Source of the DNA: Prostheceraeus crozeri
Taxonomy: Eukaryota; Platyhelminthes; Polycladida; Euryleptidae
Reading direction: 5' to 3'
DNA length: 64,000 nt
NCBI GenBank assembly: GCA_907163375.1
Contig: CAJQUW010003643.1
Coordinates: forward strand, 496,001-560,000
Shown here: one piece after another, positions 24,414-38,337 of the stretch
Layout: each line of letters opens with the position of its first letter
Position numbering within the stretch: position 1 is the first letter of the stretch
The notes under the pieces: model-generated
What the model was told of the DNA's origin: nothing
The model's input: the letters and a program-made list of their open reading frames with translations, nothing else
Databases searched by the model: none
Program-made: the position numbers and the translations under genes

Positions 24414-26073
24414 CAGTCCGTTTCATAAAAAGTGGATCACCCTAAAATTTGACTAAATAAAACATAACTATGATACAGAAAGCATTTTTCATGTTATTTC
24501 ATGTCCCTAATATATTTAAATGTCCTTATATAATCTGATAAGCTATGATACAGCAACGGTTCTTAAGAAGCTAATATTTTGTGACCCTACCCTTATTGTC
24601 AATGACATTACCAATTCGTCTAGGCATTGATTCGATGATATCGTTGATTTTTGACTGATCTAACTTTCTCCACTCTCTTTTTAACAGTGACGTAAGTTGT
24701 GATACGCCATCTGTAGGTAGCAGTGAACAACGAACGTTACGTTTTAGAATACTCCATACATTTTCTATGAGATTCAGATCAGGAGAACGAGCTGGCCAAG
24801 ATAATGTCCTAAGCCCTAATTGAGACTTGCATAAGTTGACTCTACTACTTCTGTGACACGAAGCATTATCATCCATAAATAACCAAGTCGATGGATCACC
24901 AAGTTGATCTGTCATTTGCCCAATGTTCATTCGTAAAACATTCACATAGCGTTCAGAATTCATGGTTCCTTGCTGTATGTGAAGTTCAGAGCGGCCATTG
25001 GTCCAAATGCCAGCCCAAATCAGTAGAGTCGCACCACCTTGTACTCGGGGACGATGTAAATGTCTCAGAATTTCCTGATTATATTTTATCCATTATCTCA
25101 ATCGACCATCACTATCCTTCAGACGGACTGATGCCTCATCAGACCAGACAACCCGATCCCATTGATTTCGCCAGTGACAATGACTCATTGCCCATCTGAG
25201 ACGTCTTTTTGTATGCTGATCTGATAATTCGATCTGAGAGGGCCTCTTACAGCTCTTGAAATTCGACTCAATAAGTCATCTATGAATAGTGGACTTAGAA
25301 ATAGACGAGTCTAGTGCAGCCATCTCAGTTAACGAGAGAGAGACTTGGATCAACTTTAACAAATCTCAAAATTAGGCGGTCTCTACGTTTGGATGTTTTG
25401 CGTGGACGGCCAGAGCCCTCTTTACGACAGAGTCGAAAATCATCATTATGCCATCGATGCACATTTTTGTAAGGGACATTTAGTCGCTTGCTTGTAGCTC
25501 GCAAAGAAAACCCTAATTCTAGCAAGGCTGACACTTTGCCTTATGTGAATGCGATCTCGTTATTGCTCATTTGTGCTTTGTATTGTTTTCAACCGGTAAG
25601 AGATAGATTTCTAGCTGAAAGCAATCAGGAGTGCTGCCAACACCACCGCAACGAAGTCAGGAAGCTATGGAACATGAAGTCCAGTTAATCACATGTAGCA
25701 GTTACATTATTGTTGATGAATAATGGTGCTATACTGGCTCTGATTGACCGATTTTCTTTATTTTTGTTTTGCTTGATAGCTTTTGGCTTGTAGAACAACA
25801 TAATACATAACAAAGGAAACAAATGTAATTTTATAAGAGTGAGGTATGATTTTGTGTAACATTGCTAAATGAAGATCAAATTATCTACTACTTTTCTATC
25901 TATAACAGGAAAAGAACTCAATATTCATGCTTGAAATTTCCAACAATGATATTAGTAAGCACAACTGATATATCTTCCAAATTTCAGAGAAATTCGTTCA
26001 AGTTTGGCGGAGTTAGACAAAGTTGAAGTTAAGGCGATGTTTGAGGGTGATCCATTTTTTATGAAACAATCTG
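24414..26073 (-). mobile_element. Tc1-like transposon, 1660 bp
   Basis: The ends are inverted: left CAGTCCGTTTCATAAAAAGT, right (reverse complement) CAGATTGTTTCATAAAAAAT, both running on to TGGATCACCCT. Single TA dinucleotides flank it (24412-24413, 26074-26075), the Tc1/mariner target. The length of about 1.66 kb is right for a full Tc1 element. The transposase inside reads on the minus strand and is broken. A shortened relative lies at 44573. Confidence 0.93.
24571..25534 (-). pseudogene. Tc1-family transposase, broken
   Basis: Minus-strand pieces run from an N-terminal helix-turn-helix (FSLRATSKRLNVPYKNVHRW, within 25325-25534) through WSDEASVRLKDSDG near 25135 (first catalytic Asp) to FMDDNASCHR (second Asp) and PDLNLIENVW (catalytic Glu). 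The spacing from the second Asp to the Glu is 34 residues, the DD34E signature of Tc1. The C-terminal 130 residues (24571-24963) are open, but stops and shifts separate the domains (for example a stop just after WSDE...GRLR), so no whole enzyme can be read. Confidence 0.88.
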
Positions 26074-26075
26074 TA

Positions 26076-27143
26076 TATTTGGGACATTTCCATAATTGGC
26101 ACTTATAAAGAGTGTATACAGGTTTACCAAATTATATTTGTGCAATGTAACAATTAAAAGTTTAGAGTGAAGGAGCGACCACCTTTATGAATATATGCTT
26201 TCTGGCTTATCAAATGACGCCATGCGGACTCACCAGTTTTTGCCTTTCAATTCAGTTGAAAATTATCCTCTTGGAATTCCCATCCATATAGGGATTCCAC
26301 GCACCCCGACACAATCTCAAACATCTCTTAAAATCCCATCTCTTTGGATTCTACTGCAAGTGACATTTTAGAACGGAGAGGAGATTCGCGAAGTCGGAGA
26401 AAGTACGAAGTCTTATCACGGTAAGCCATCTTCATTATTATCAAACCATCTAAAATCACCGGCGAAGTTGGATAGGATTTCTTGGTAGGTCGACTCAAAG
26501 TCCCGTGATACCAGAAAAATTACCTGACTTCTCTAATGAATTTCATTGGAGGGGAAACATCACATGCATTTCCATGACTCTGTCTGACTGAGTCTGTTGT
26601 TCAGAGATGCTGAAATAACAGCATTTTGCCCCTATTTACCTTTTACCCGTATGTTGCATCTCTATTCAACATTTTTTGTAATGTAGGCTACTGTGTACCG
26701 GTACATATCACCATTTCTAAAAGTTTATTGCTATTTCTTTTAGAAATCAAATAGATTAAGTTTCGCATTCAAGCTCTCGTGCAGAAATGCGAAGGACGTT
26801 TTCAACACAATATTCGACTTTTAAGTAGCATTCCTTATTTTAATCTTTGAATGTTGACGCATTTGTGTCGTTAAAAGACCATAGAAAGTTTTTATTAGCT
26901 CTGAATATTCATTTTTAATCATTCGACAAAATTTATTAGGAACGCTATTAATCATAGTATTTGTTGGCCGTTCAAATGAAGATAGCTAAATGTCTCGTAG
27001 ATATGCATGCACATGTGAGTTTGAATAATCTCTAAATCAATATAGGTCTACTTATTATCAGTATTTTAAATACCTGCATAAAATAAAAAAGGTAATGATG
27101 CATTTTATCTAAATCGATGCTTTTGATCTGCATCATCTGTATT
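26076..27143. other. Non-coding, no gene seen
   Basis: Nothing codes here. A short inverted repeat GGAATTCCC / GGGATTCC lies near 26270-26305. Confidence 0.4.
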
Positions 27144-27145
27144 TA

Positions 27146-27839
27146 CCGTAAAACTTCTAATGAGCGCCACCTCTAATAGAGCGCCACTTTGATGAATTCT
27201 TCTATTTTGGCAATGGTTTCGGTTTAAATAGCCTTTCTAGGTGTAGGAAGGGAAGAATAGATTGTCGAATTGCACGTCTATTTTAAGCTGTGAATTGTCC
27301 CTTCCTATGGACAAGCGACATGTGATGCGAGCACCTTCAATGGAAGCTTATTTGAAGAAGACAGTCGATGCTTGGATCAGTTGCCGAAGGATTTGATCAT
27401 CAAATCGTTCAAGGGGTGCGGACTGACCAACACTCTAGACGGCTCTGAGGATTGCAAGATCCAATGTTTCAAGTCAGACGGCCCGATTCATACTGCACAG
27501 GAAGCGCGGGCCAATGCTGACATAACCAGTGAATGTAAACTTAATCAGCAACTTGACGTTGATGAAAATGAGGAGGACGGCTGCAACAGCGATGTTTCAC
27601 TTGATTTTCACCCGTGAATTTGTGACTGATTACTTACAAGTAATCACCTTGTATTCGTTCACTTCGCGATGTTGTATGTATCTGCTACCTGCTTTCTCTT
27701 TTCATCCACATAATTTATCTTCTCAAAATTCTGACCAGCTAGTCGAATTGAACTATTGAACGACATCTTTAATAGAACGCCACTATGGGGAAAAGGTTGA
27801 AAAATAGAGCGCCATGTTGGTGGAATATAGGTTCTACGG
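27146..27839 (+). mobile_element. Pogo-like transposon relic, 694 bp
   Basis: Ends are inverted: left CCGTAAAACTTCTAATGAGC, right (reverse complement) CCGTAGAACCTATATTCC. TA flanks both sides (27144-27145, 27840-27841). GCGCCAC-type motifs repeat inside each end. The interior encodes a fragment of a pogo/Tigger transposase, so this is a shrunken copy of that family. Confidence 0.75.
27372..27617 (+). pseudogene. Pogo/Tigger transposase C-terminal fragment
   Basis: The frame reads LPKDLIIKSFKGCGLTNTLD then GSEDCKIQ and ends in an acidic tail. Pogo-type DDE transposases finish with a very similar run (W..IP.E.I..SFKKCGISNALDG.ED). The catalytic domain and the DNA-binding part are missing. Confidence 0.72.
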
Positions 27840-27841
27840 TA

Positions 27842-29319
27842 TTTCTTTCTCATTGCATTTCACACTTTCTAATATACTAATGCACTTTAAAATTCACAAC
27901 TAGGCTATTTGCATGCTCAATTTTACGTGTGTGTATTTCTTTTATTTTCATTATTCTGATTACTTAAAGTAGGCCTGTTTTAATTTTTGTATAATTTTAG
28001 TGATTGTACACTGTTCCGTCAAAAATCAATCACAATCAGGTTGGGCTAGACAATCAATGAGTTCTGATAATTTTATATGTGGCTCGTGCTTTTATGCAAT
28101 ATGCTACTCTACATCTTGCATAGAGTGGATGGCGAATAGCTCCATTATATGTAACTACTATAATGCTTTAAAATTTGACTTGCATATAAATGCACATTAT
28201 GATCTGTACATACTACAGATATATAAGTAGTAAGATTACTATAGACATATACAAATAAATAAATATTTTTTCCGTTTTTTGGTAAATAAGAAAGGTTAAT
28301 GATAGCGAATGTACTGCAACAATTTTCAATGTCCAATAATTCTGAAATCAGCCAATTTGCAATAAAGCAATTAGGAATACAGCTGATTGAGCTGAATAAT
28401 TAAATACACAGTTGTAATGACTGATGATAATGGGAACCGACCTGAATAGTCTCCATTTCATCCAATAAAATATCAGGAACTAAGATGCATATTTATGTAT
28501 GCAGTTCACTTCCTTCAACATCAATACAGCTCCTTATTTTACAAGCAAAAGTATAAGTATGTTTGCTCGCGTGAACTTGATTATTAGCACATTATGTGAA
28601 TTTTCTCGGTGATTTGTTGAATAATGCTCTGGCATGCTACAAACATTCCGTATAAATTATTGAAAAGTAATAGATGCTGCTTTATAAACACGCTGCAAGC
28701 AAATAGTAAACAAAATCAATAAATACTGAGTAGTATTACATATGCAGGTGAAAAAGGGAGCAGACTGAGTAGCCAATATTTCATGCAATTTCATGGATCA
28801 TCACCAGGTCTGTAAATTTTTCACATTTCTTAACAGCAGCACAACTCCTTATTCAATATAGAAATTCATTAATAGGGAGCTGTGTTGATGTTCAGTGATG
28901 TTTTCTTCGAAGAAACATTAGGTCTATAGGCCCGATGCAGATTATGAGTTCGATATGTAGCCTACCTTTTAGCTTATTGAAGTTATTATTTCCACATTGA
29001 TTATATCATATAACAGTGCTGAAAATCTGCAAGGGTTGTGCTACGGGTTTCGTATCACTAGCTTCAAAGATTCAAAGTCAGTGTCATTAGGCCTAAAATC
29101 AACCACGGTCGGCTAGCGTGCATTCGTGTGTAGGCCTAGTTATCTTTAATGAAAGGTGTCAATTCGCTTCATACAGTCGGAAATTTCAACTAATTTTCGA
29201 GCTATTGTCAAAAAAATCATTTGTAGAGGGGTGATTTCAAAGTAAGTGCGCAGTTACAGTCTAAATTGTGAATTGATGAAATCTGATCAAGTATGAAGTC
29301 AGAGCGTTTCATTGTAATT
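27842..29319. other. Non-coding, upstream of HS3ST, with an inverted-repeat pair
   Basis: An inverted pair AACATCAATACAGCTCC (about 28516) and GGAGCTGTGTTGATGTT (about 28877) encloses roughly 380 bp and may mark a small transposon, but I could not settle a target duplication. No coding seen. Confidence 0.4.
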
Positions 29320-29770
<451 letters not shown>

Positions 29771-30184
29771 TAGGCTTGCATTTAAACACTTTCTCCACAT
29801 AATGTCTGTCGGTGGCTACTAACGTAGTCCAATCTAATTGTTACTTGATTACTGATATATTTGATGGACTGATAGGCCGCTATTTGACCCCTTAGACCGC
29901 ATTATTAGTTTCCATCGCATTCTCTAGTTCATCACTTAGTTTCTTTTGTTTCTTAAAAATAGTGGTCCGATTCAGTGTTCCAATAATCATTCTATCTTAA
30001 TTTCCTTAATCATGGCTGTTGAGGTCATTTAATGCTTGTCAAGGTTCTTTAACAAATGCTATCCTGAATATCATTGCTACTTATATAATCAGTACTTGTT
30101 GTATTGAAAGCAGACGCTTAAATTCTTTAATATGCGAGCATGTAGGCCTATCAGGTACGATCTCGCGCGTACTTATACCGTCAT

Positions 30185-31213
30185 CAGTGGCGGATCCAGA
30201 GGGGGGATGTTGGGATGAATCCCCCCATAGGATGGCCTAGTTGCCTTTCCGTTTTTCATTCAATTAAACTTGTGATTATGGGATGATATAGGATTGCGAA
30301 TGTCTGCAAGGCTTTGTGATACGTAACTAATATTTTTCCTGTAAGTGAAGAAAGGGCAGGTGTGGAAACAATGAAAGACACTTAAAATTGTCGGTGAGCT
30401 TGTGCAGATCTCTCAATTACTCCGATGGTTATCCTACTTATGCAGGGAATTACTGCTGTCATGTTTTATCCTGATTGATAGCTGTATCTCTCGTAAATTG
30501 AACCTAGATCTTGTTTGAAGTGCCTGAAGTAGTTAAGTTCACATTGATGTCGAAACAGTGACTGACATGTTCTCGATGCAGAAAAATCGACGATCAGCTT
30601 TCAGACAAGTAATTTAGAAATAATCATTATGCTATATTTCATAAGCCTACATGTACGTTGAAAACTGCAGTAATAATTGTTGCGGCAATGATATTTGCCG
30701 GTACTGCATATGTACATGAGAGATTATTGACAAAATTACTTCTGCCTCATCTAACATTTCCTAACCTAGCATTTCGGCGACAATTATTTACGGTTTTGTA
30801 GACGCTCAATGACATACAAATGTAAGGTCTATAAATATAGTTTACAAATAAAAAAATGTAATTTAACTATTTCAGAATTTGATAAAACATCCAAATATGT
30901 AGATATCCATATAGCCTGCCGGTATCTCTAATGGTTTCTGTTCATGATTGCTGATTTGCTGGTAAATGTTTGCTGGTTTGAATTTAACTTTTTTTATGAA
31001 AGAGCCAGACCTACATCCATATGTATTCATCAAAAGTGGGCACCTTTCGACTAAATTTATGCGACCAGCACTCGAGTTTGGCCGACCGAAGTGTGCTCCG
31101 AGCACCGATTTAGATATATAGCAGTCGCGCTCAAGGAATTTGGCGATGCACTGCGGAGCCACATGCACACCTCCGGTCTTCTCAGACCCCGGAAATTCCT
31201 GGAACCGACACTG
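30185..31213. mobile_element. hAT-type non-autonomous transposon, 1029 bp
   Basis: Left end CAGTGGCGGATCCAG, right end (reverse complement) CAGTGTCGGTTCCAG. An exact 8-bp duplication ACCGTCAT flanks it (30177-30184, 31214-31221). It lies 415 bp into the HS3ST intron. No transposase frame. Confidence 0.88.
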
Positions 31214-31221
31214 ACCGTCAT

Positions 31222-34200
31222 GGAACTATTTTTTGTGATGTAAGGATATTACTGATTAGACTTTAATAATAAGCCACAATTTATCACCATTGTTCATGAA
31301 ATCTATTTGCTCACAATGCAATAAAGGTTTTATGTTTCAATGAATTTAAATCTAAGACAATAGCAAATGTAAACTTGGTACAGAGCTTATCAGAGCTCAT
31401 CAGAGCATCAGAGCTTATCAGGGCAACAAATAAGCAAGTACAACTACATAATTGGTGAAAAATACATCTTTGACATTCGGCATCCGATTCACTGTTGATT
31501 CCCCGCCAGACCCTGAGACTATTCCAAAAGAATCATCGTGACCTGGTCTGCCATTTTCCATCCAATGCGACCCTTGATCAATTCCTGCGTAATGGTGGCT
31601 AAATTATGCTGATTGTGATGGTGATAAGCTGTAAATTCAATTAAAGTAAGCGTTTGTAATTTGCAAATATTGTTGAGCCATTTTATCATTCCAAATCTCA
31701 CGCTATGTGTATCATTGACGGAATAAAAATTTGTATCGCCTACGGAATCTTATCTCACCTAAAACCTATTACATGCAGTTCAATTATATGAGTAGAATCG
31801 ATCAAGAATTCAAATTTTGACCTAATAATATAGCAGATAAATATCACAATAAGTCATTAATAAGTTATTTCTATTCTGCCTGGTTGCTTTAAAAATGTGT
31901 TATCATTTTGTGATATCTTTATACAAATAAATCTTAAATAATTATAACAGATATTCAAATGAAAAATGCTGATGTCTCTCAATTGAGGTAGGCCTAATTA
32001 TTCTGAATGAATATTGTTTCTCAATATTCTGTAGGCCTGGCAATAAATCAGGGCAATATTTAAACGCTCCGTAGAAAATCCTCGATCTTGAAGACATCTG
32101 TAGAATTTGTAATATGCAAAATGTTAATGTTGCATCATAAACAGAAAGTCTATTTATCGAGAAGTCACGTATAGAAACCAAAAAATGTGTGCATGATTCC
32201 TACAGTAGGATATTATGAATAATAATCAATCAGACTGTGACCGTGTGGCAATGCAAAGGACAATGAATGATCTGAAGCAATATCATGTTATCTAAGTGCG
32301 GGAAATAAGCATGAATAGGTTAACATTGAATGTTTCGAATGCTCCCACAGAATTCAGATGCTATTACTTAATTTACTTCCCGGAAAGAAAATATGAAGCA
32401 CATGAGTTATGTGCATGCGGGGGTGGTTTGAGGGGGAAGCTGGGAATACGGAAGTTAAGAATCAATTTTTAGACATTATTCATGTTCTCTTCGGAAATGA
32501 CAATACCTAAGTCTTTCCGCACACACGAGACACTTCCATTTGAACCTGAGCAAAAGAAAAAAGTGGTTTACAAAGCAAAAAGTTTTTTGCTGAATCTACA
32601 TTTTTGTATAATCTTTCATTTTATTTCTTAATATAAATGACAATGAAGCTTCAAGCTGAATAGCTTGAGTTGTGACAACGGTTGCGCGCTTTCGAGGCTA
32701 AGCATGCCGGCGGAATTTCAAGACGGGTTATAGCATGCTAGCTCTCTCAATATTGGACGCTTAAATGTTTATCAAAAGCACTCGAAGACAGTTTAGCGAT
32801 TTTTCATTGACCCTGTCATCCTAGACTTTCGGTGAATAAAGGACGTTAATTTATTTTGACTGCCATTAATTAGTCCGTGATGGGAGCTAATTTGCCTAAA
32901 TGTAATGATTTAATGGGAGACATCATAAACTGTATTATTAGCCAAAAAGGCTAGCCAGGGCATTATGGTGGTGCAATGAATGCACCGGATGACACCCATA
33001 GCTTTAAAATTTGCAAGCATATAATCGCATTATGATTGCTCTTTTGAGAAAAGTCGCATTCAAATACATAGCTATATAGCTATGGCATTCAAAAGATCCG
33101 GTCTAGTGTGCTGAGTTCATAAGCTATAACGTACAAAAACGATCCATTGCGATCCATCGTCAGTGTCATGTTGCTTACCGGTAATATGTTTTTGTAAATT
33201 CTTCCTTTATATTAGCCCTTCACTTTTTAGTCGTTCCGCAACCCCTGTGCCCTGATTATGCGACGATGATGTAGTACGTGGGTGCTCATGTTAAGAAGAA
33301 AGGCACGAAAATGTTTGGTGCTGCAGTCTTTTAGAAATCAAGCTAGTCAGTGGATGAGAAATTGTGCTTTCACATTTCAATAGGAAATCAATGGCTCTCT
33401 GCTCAAAAAGATCAAGAGTCACAATTCTAAACTTAGCAATTGTATGAATTTTTCTGCTATATTAGATCTTGTGCGGCTTTAAGTGCAACGTTTGTACACG
33501 TACTGTGTCAGTTCAGTGTGTTACGTACAGATTAAGATTATTGAGATAAAAAAATGATACGCTTACAGATACTTATTTCAATGTCTGCAGATGAACAATA
33601 TTGTATTCGGTTGACATTCCCTGACCCATAGAGTAAGTATAAATAGGTAGATTGTCGACTCAAACAAGTATCTGCATATAGTGAAAAGTTTTATATGAAA
33701 GGATTCAGCTTTTTGCGGAGATTACGTTCCTGTTTTCCAAAACATTATTTGAGCAGTTTTTAAAAAGCTAACATTTTTCAAATTATTCCTGTATTTATAT
33801 GCTACTGAGCTAGCGTCCCCTTTATAAGTAGTGTGAAACAAGTTGGATATCTACGGAATGAATATTTGCTAACAAGCATGATAATTAAGCGGAAATTTCA
33901 TGAGCTGCATTACAGTGCAAGTCCTTGGAAGTCTTCAAGGAAAAGTTGAGATCTTATTGAAAGCTTCTTGGCTGAGTTTTTAATTCAATTTTGAGCGGCA
34001 TGATTTTTATGATTCATAAGGCGTCTTTTCATGAATCTGAATGGTGCTGAATAGTAATGTTGGCCCATTTACACCTTCTAAAAAGGTCATTTTCTTTATA
34101 ATGATGCTTTTGCTCTTTCAGTGGCACGTAGATGATCACGTATGATCACGCTTAAGAAAATAATCTTATTATAGTAAGGCATGAGCTTTAAAGCAATGGT

Positions 34201-36591
34201 AAGCCATCGAACTGCTAATTTAATAAACCATATTACCTATCAAGGTTGTCATGATATAGAGGATCTGTAAATTACTTTTTTTCTTCTGTATTGCTGTCAT
34301 AATAAGTGAAAATTCGTGTACATTTCTCCAAAAGTGAAAAAATTCATATATCCTACATGTGGTACTGGGTTTCGTATCAAGTTCATTTTATGAATTCGAA
34401 AGTGTATAGACATTGGGAATTTAATAAATGCTGAGTTGCCACGCTACCTAAATATACTTACTCTATGCCCTGACAGTTTTCAAGAAATTCATAGATAAAG
34501 CATGTTCGAGTCATTCGGGTTGCGTTTTGGCATATTCGTAAAGATAAGATATTCGGTTGTTGTTCTTCACATTTCTAAGGGTATTTTTACACGTGAAACT
34601 TTGTTGCAGACACTCAAAGGATAATAAGATGATTAAGGCATGTCCTTGCCTCCATTGTTTGTCCATTATTTTCTGATTCATCCAGGATCGTAAAGTGTCA
34701 GCATTCAAGTTGCACGTGTAAGCTCACCCTAGGAACACACAGGTTCAAGACATATACGAGTATAGGCGTGATTCTTGTCTTGATAGAACACATGAATTTT
34801 ACCGTTATAAACAAATTTACATTCCCCAAGAAAGTCCTTTTTGCTCCTGGCGACGGAGGTGATTCCTCATTCAGAAATCTGAATCTTTGAGTTGGATGAT
34901 TAACTGCACATTGATCTTTCAAACCTCGAATTCTAATTTGAAGTGTCCCTTTATTAAACTGATTTTTCACTCTTCTATAGCGAAGGGGCGTGTAATTTTG
35001 AAGCTGCTTTAACTTCCATCAGCATGCTCAAACATCAAAGAAATTCGCCGAAATTCTCACGCAAAAACTACATTTTAATATTATCATGCACAGGAGAAGG
35101 TACGCAGCAGAGGTACGGGGCGAGCTGCATCCCATTGTGTGCGGCCAGAGCATTGATGAAGGGGAGGCGGTACACAATAGTCTGATAATTGCATTTCCTC
35201 TCTATAGCGCTGGCGTTCCTCTTCCACGGTACGGCAAGAAGTTTCTGCTGTAAAAAACGAAGAAAGGAAAATTGAGATTCAATTGTCAAAGCCTACATGG
35301 GGTACGAACTCTGTGAGAGAAGATCGGAAATGCAGCTCGCAGTGAACGGTCAAATTCGTGTCATGACGAAGTTAACTAGGAAATCAATTTGCAACATGAT
35401 AAAGTTCTCATTATTTTTATAATGGAGCGTCTGTCAATAAAATGAGTAAGCTCCAATAAATACTCACTAAAGCACATTTGAAAATGAAAAACTGCAGCTT
35501 TATTCAAGCTCCTTGACATTGTTTTTGACACCAGACCTATTTGCTATCATTTTGACTCTCAACATCACGACCACTTGGAACAAAATTGGCTAAGCAGTCC
35601 GAAATTAAAGAAGTTGTGAATTAGCAGAACAATGCACTCGAGTTAACTCAAAAAGTAGAGAGGTTTTATGAGGTTTCAAAACACTGTTGCAGGGATGCCA
35701 ATTGTGAGAACAGTGATAGTAATTTTTTTCACTGATAGGTCTCCAGTCCAGAAATGGACCGGCAACCTTCAGGCCGGTCAGGCGGCTGTCAACTTCAGGC
35801 TGGTCCGGTCTCGCGGCCGGCAACCTGTAGGTAGAATGCCGGAAGAAGGCCGGTTTCACTCCAGTAGCAAGTCACTAAAAATTCTGATGAGGCTAATATT
35901 CAACCTTTCAAAATTATGAAGATGGGCTTACAAGATCCAATCAAAATTATTTACAGTAGGCCTAATTAACACGGGCCTACGGGAAATATAATGCATGGAA
36001 TAACATTTTCACTTGTAGGCTTAGCAGCATACCAAGCGTGTTACTCCGATGAGAAGGCAGAAGTGATATTTGTGAGGCACTCTTTGTGCGAATGTGTGAA
36101 TAAGTTTCACTGATTGGAATAGAGTACAAAGCTAGGTCTGATTATTGGTTCTCCGCAAATTAATATGATAAGTTAAGGGTACGGTGGCGTTATTTACCAT
36201 AACGCTAATTGCAAAGAAATTTCGAATACCCGACTATTGTGTTTTTACTAAAGAGTTGTAGTCATAATCTCAGACAAGGATTATCTGCGATGAATCCATG
36301 TCTTAAACAAAAAGAAAAGCGAGAGAATGTTATTATGTATTTTTTGAAAACTTAGGTAGGCTTGATAATATTCTGTAACATTTATCTTCGTCTAAAACAC
36401 ATTTAAGCAGGGCAGCATGATATAGGCACCCGGTTCTGGTATACATTAATTTATGATTATAGTTATCGTCATGCAATATTTCATCAAGATGAATAGGCTA
36501 CATACCGATTCCCTGTTATACAAAGCTTACCGAAGAAAGCTGCAAAATGATTACAAAATGGATCTGCTATACGAAAGCGTTGTTGTAATTG
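31222..36591. other. Intron DNA, no gene or clear element
   Basis: Contains a short tandem run of CAGAGC(TT)ATCA units near 31383-31420 and a GC-rich patch at 35744-35870 with repeated CCGGCAACCT and TTCAGGC motifs that resembles transposon subterminal repeats. Short frames on both strands overlap and show no motifs. Confidence 0.4.
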
Positions 36592-36599
36592 GTATTAGC

Positions 36600-38329
36600 C
36601 AGACTTGTGTCAATTAATCTTGAAATGTAATTGATTACAATTACAAATTACTCCGTCTTTCCTCAATTGCATTTCAATTACTTTGGACAATTGTCAAGCA
36701 TAGCACCATTCGTTTTCTCACCACTTATTCTTCTGGGTGGATATGCAAAGGTCAATCACAATTGCTCACCGGATCACGCTTGTGGCAACATTGATATCAA
36801 ATTGCCACCTTTACATTCCCCCAAATGCTTTCGTCTCACATCTCTATTCAAACAGAAGATGAAGTACTTTGACATCGCGACTTGTGCCCTATTACGCTTG
36901 CAATTGCATCTGCACGAAGATCTAAATTGATTTAAGGATTTAAACTATGGCTTGTAGAACACTGTAAATCGCTCAATACCAATCACATACGAAGGATGCA
37001 TACCAAAATATTTTTTTGGTATATTTCTGTATGATCTTGGTATATATTTGTATGCTTTTCGCATGTTATTTCAAGTGTGGTATGCTTTACATACTAAAGC
37101 CATACCAGCACAATGTTAAAAGAAAGCATCAATCATGTCCAAAGTATGTTGATTTAAGGCTTTTTGTCAATAAAGATCACACTAATGCTACTACTGCTTT
37201 GTAAGTAGTGAGATAATGATATTTTATAGTCAAACTAACAATACTGAATTCGATTTTAATACATGTAAGTCCGAGGCATTTCATAAATAATCAATAAGTA
37301 TTTGACCATCAACAATTATGCATTATGTAATTTTGGAACTAAGCATATTATCAATCCAAAATAATGACACATTATAATTCATGAACACAAAAATAGTTAT
37401 GTTTGAGATATATAAGTCAACATGGTTGCTGAAAAGTTATCGTTTTATTGAAATGATGTTTATCAATTTAGTTCAAGGAAATGAGCTAATTATGAGTCTT
37501 GTGAATGCTATAAGACAAGTTGCAAAGATGTCATGCGGCTTTAATTCCACAACAAATCTAATCTAGTTAAATACCACACTTTCACAAAGAAATATTCACG
37601 GCTGGTATTACTGGAAAAAAGTTATTTGTAAGTAGTATGTAGTATAACATATTTTTTGCCATATGAAATAAAGCTATTCATACGAAAGACATACGAAACA
37701 CATACCAATTTGCATCGGGTCTCGTATATAAAACATACCAAGAATTCGTATTTCAACGTAAAACAGCCAATCACAGTTAACATAGTTCGTATCGTTTACA
37801 TACCAATCACATACGAAAGTAAATGGCCATTCGTATGAAAAACATACCAGATTTCTTTATATATATCAGAATCTCGTATCAAATGTTGGTTTCAAATTGT
37901 ATGTAAACTTGGTATGTGTTTGTATGTGATTTTCGTATCCAGCGATTTACAGTGAAGAGTGCAAGTGCCTGTCAATTTCCGGGGGAAACTAAGAACAGTT
38001 TTCTGATTTACATTTTCCGATCAGCAATTAGAGAAGGAAGGAATATCATAACACCGGCACTTAACTTTGTTTTTGACAATAAGTTTCGCAGTAATAGGCT
38101 TTGAAAAAATGTCCGATGTTTGTACACCCGCTACACATCTAATTAGTGTATTAAAGCATTATCGACGAGGAGAGTGAGTCAATTTAAATTGCATGCCAAT
38201 GAACTGATCTGGCCGTAAAGTAATTGCACTTACATCTCAATTACATGGGTAAAAATGTTAATCTGCAATAATTGTAATTGCAGTTACGTAATTGTAATCA
38301 CTCACAAATACAATTACAACCCAAGTCTG
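36600..38329. mobile_element. hAT-type transposon carrying a nested insertion, 1730 bp
   Basis: Left end CAGACTTGTGTCAATTAATC, right end (reverse complement) CAGACTTGGGTTGTAATTG. An exact 8-bp duplication GTATTAGC flanks it (36592-36599, 38330-38337). It belongs with the element at 7241. Removing the nested element at 36960-37954 leaves 735 bp, close to the 688 bp of that copy. Confidence 0.92.
36960..37954. mobile_element. Nested terminal-inverted-repeat element, 995 bp
   Basis: Left end CACTGTAAATCGCT, right end AGCGATTTACAGTG, a perfect inverted match, followed on each side by CACATAC- and ATACCAA-type repeats facing inward. It interrupts the hAT element at 36600. Flanking bases suggest at most a 2-bp duplication (AA). 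The terminus CACTGTAAA is shared with the element at 61622. No transposase is seen. Confidence 0.75.
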
Positions 38330-38337
38330 GTATTAGC

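Noticed and set aside
31383-31420. Direct repeats of CAGAGC/ATCAGAGC considered as a CRISPR-like array
   Set aside because: Units are adjacent without unique spacers, in an animal genome; a simple tandem repeat.
35691-35870. Possible hAT start CAGGGATGCCAATTG with GC-rich repeats
   Set aside because: No inverted partner or duplication was found downstream.
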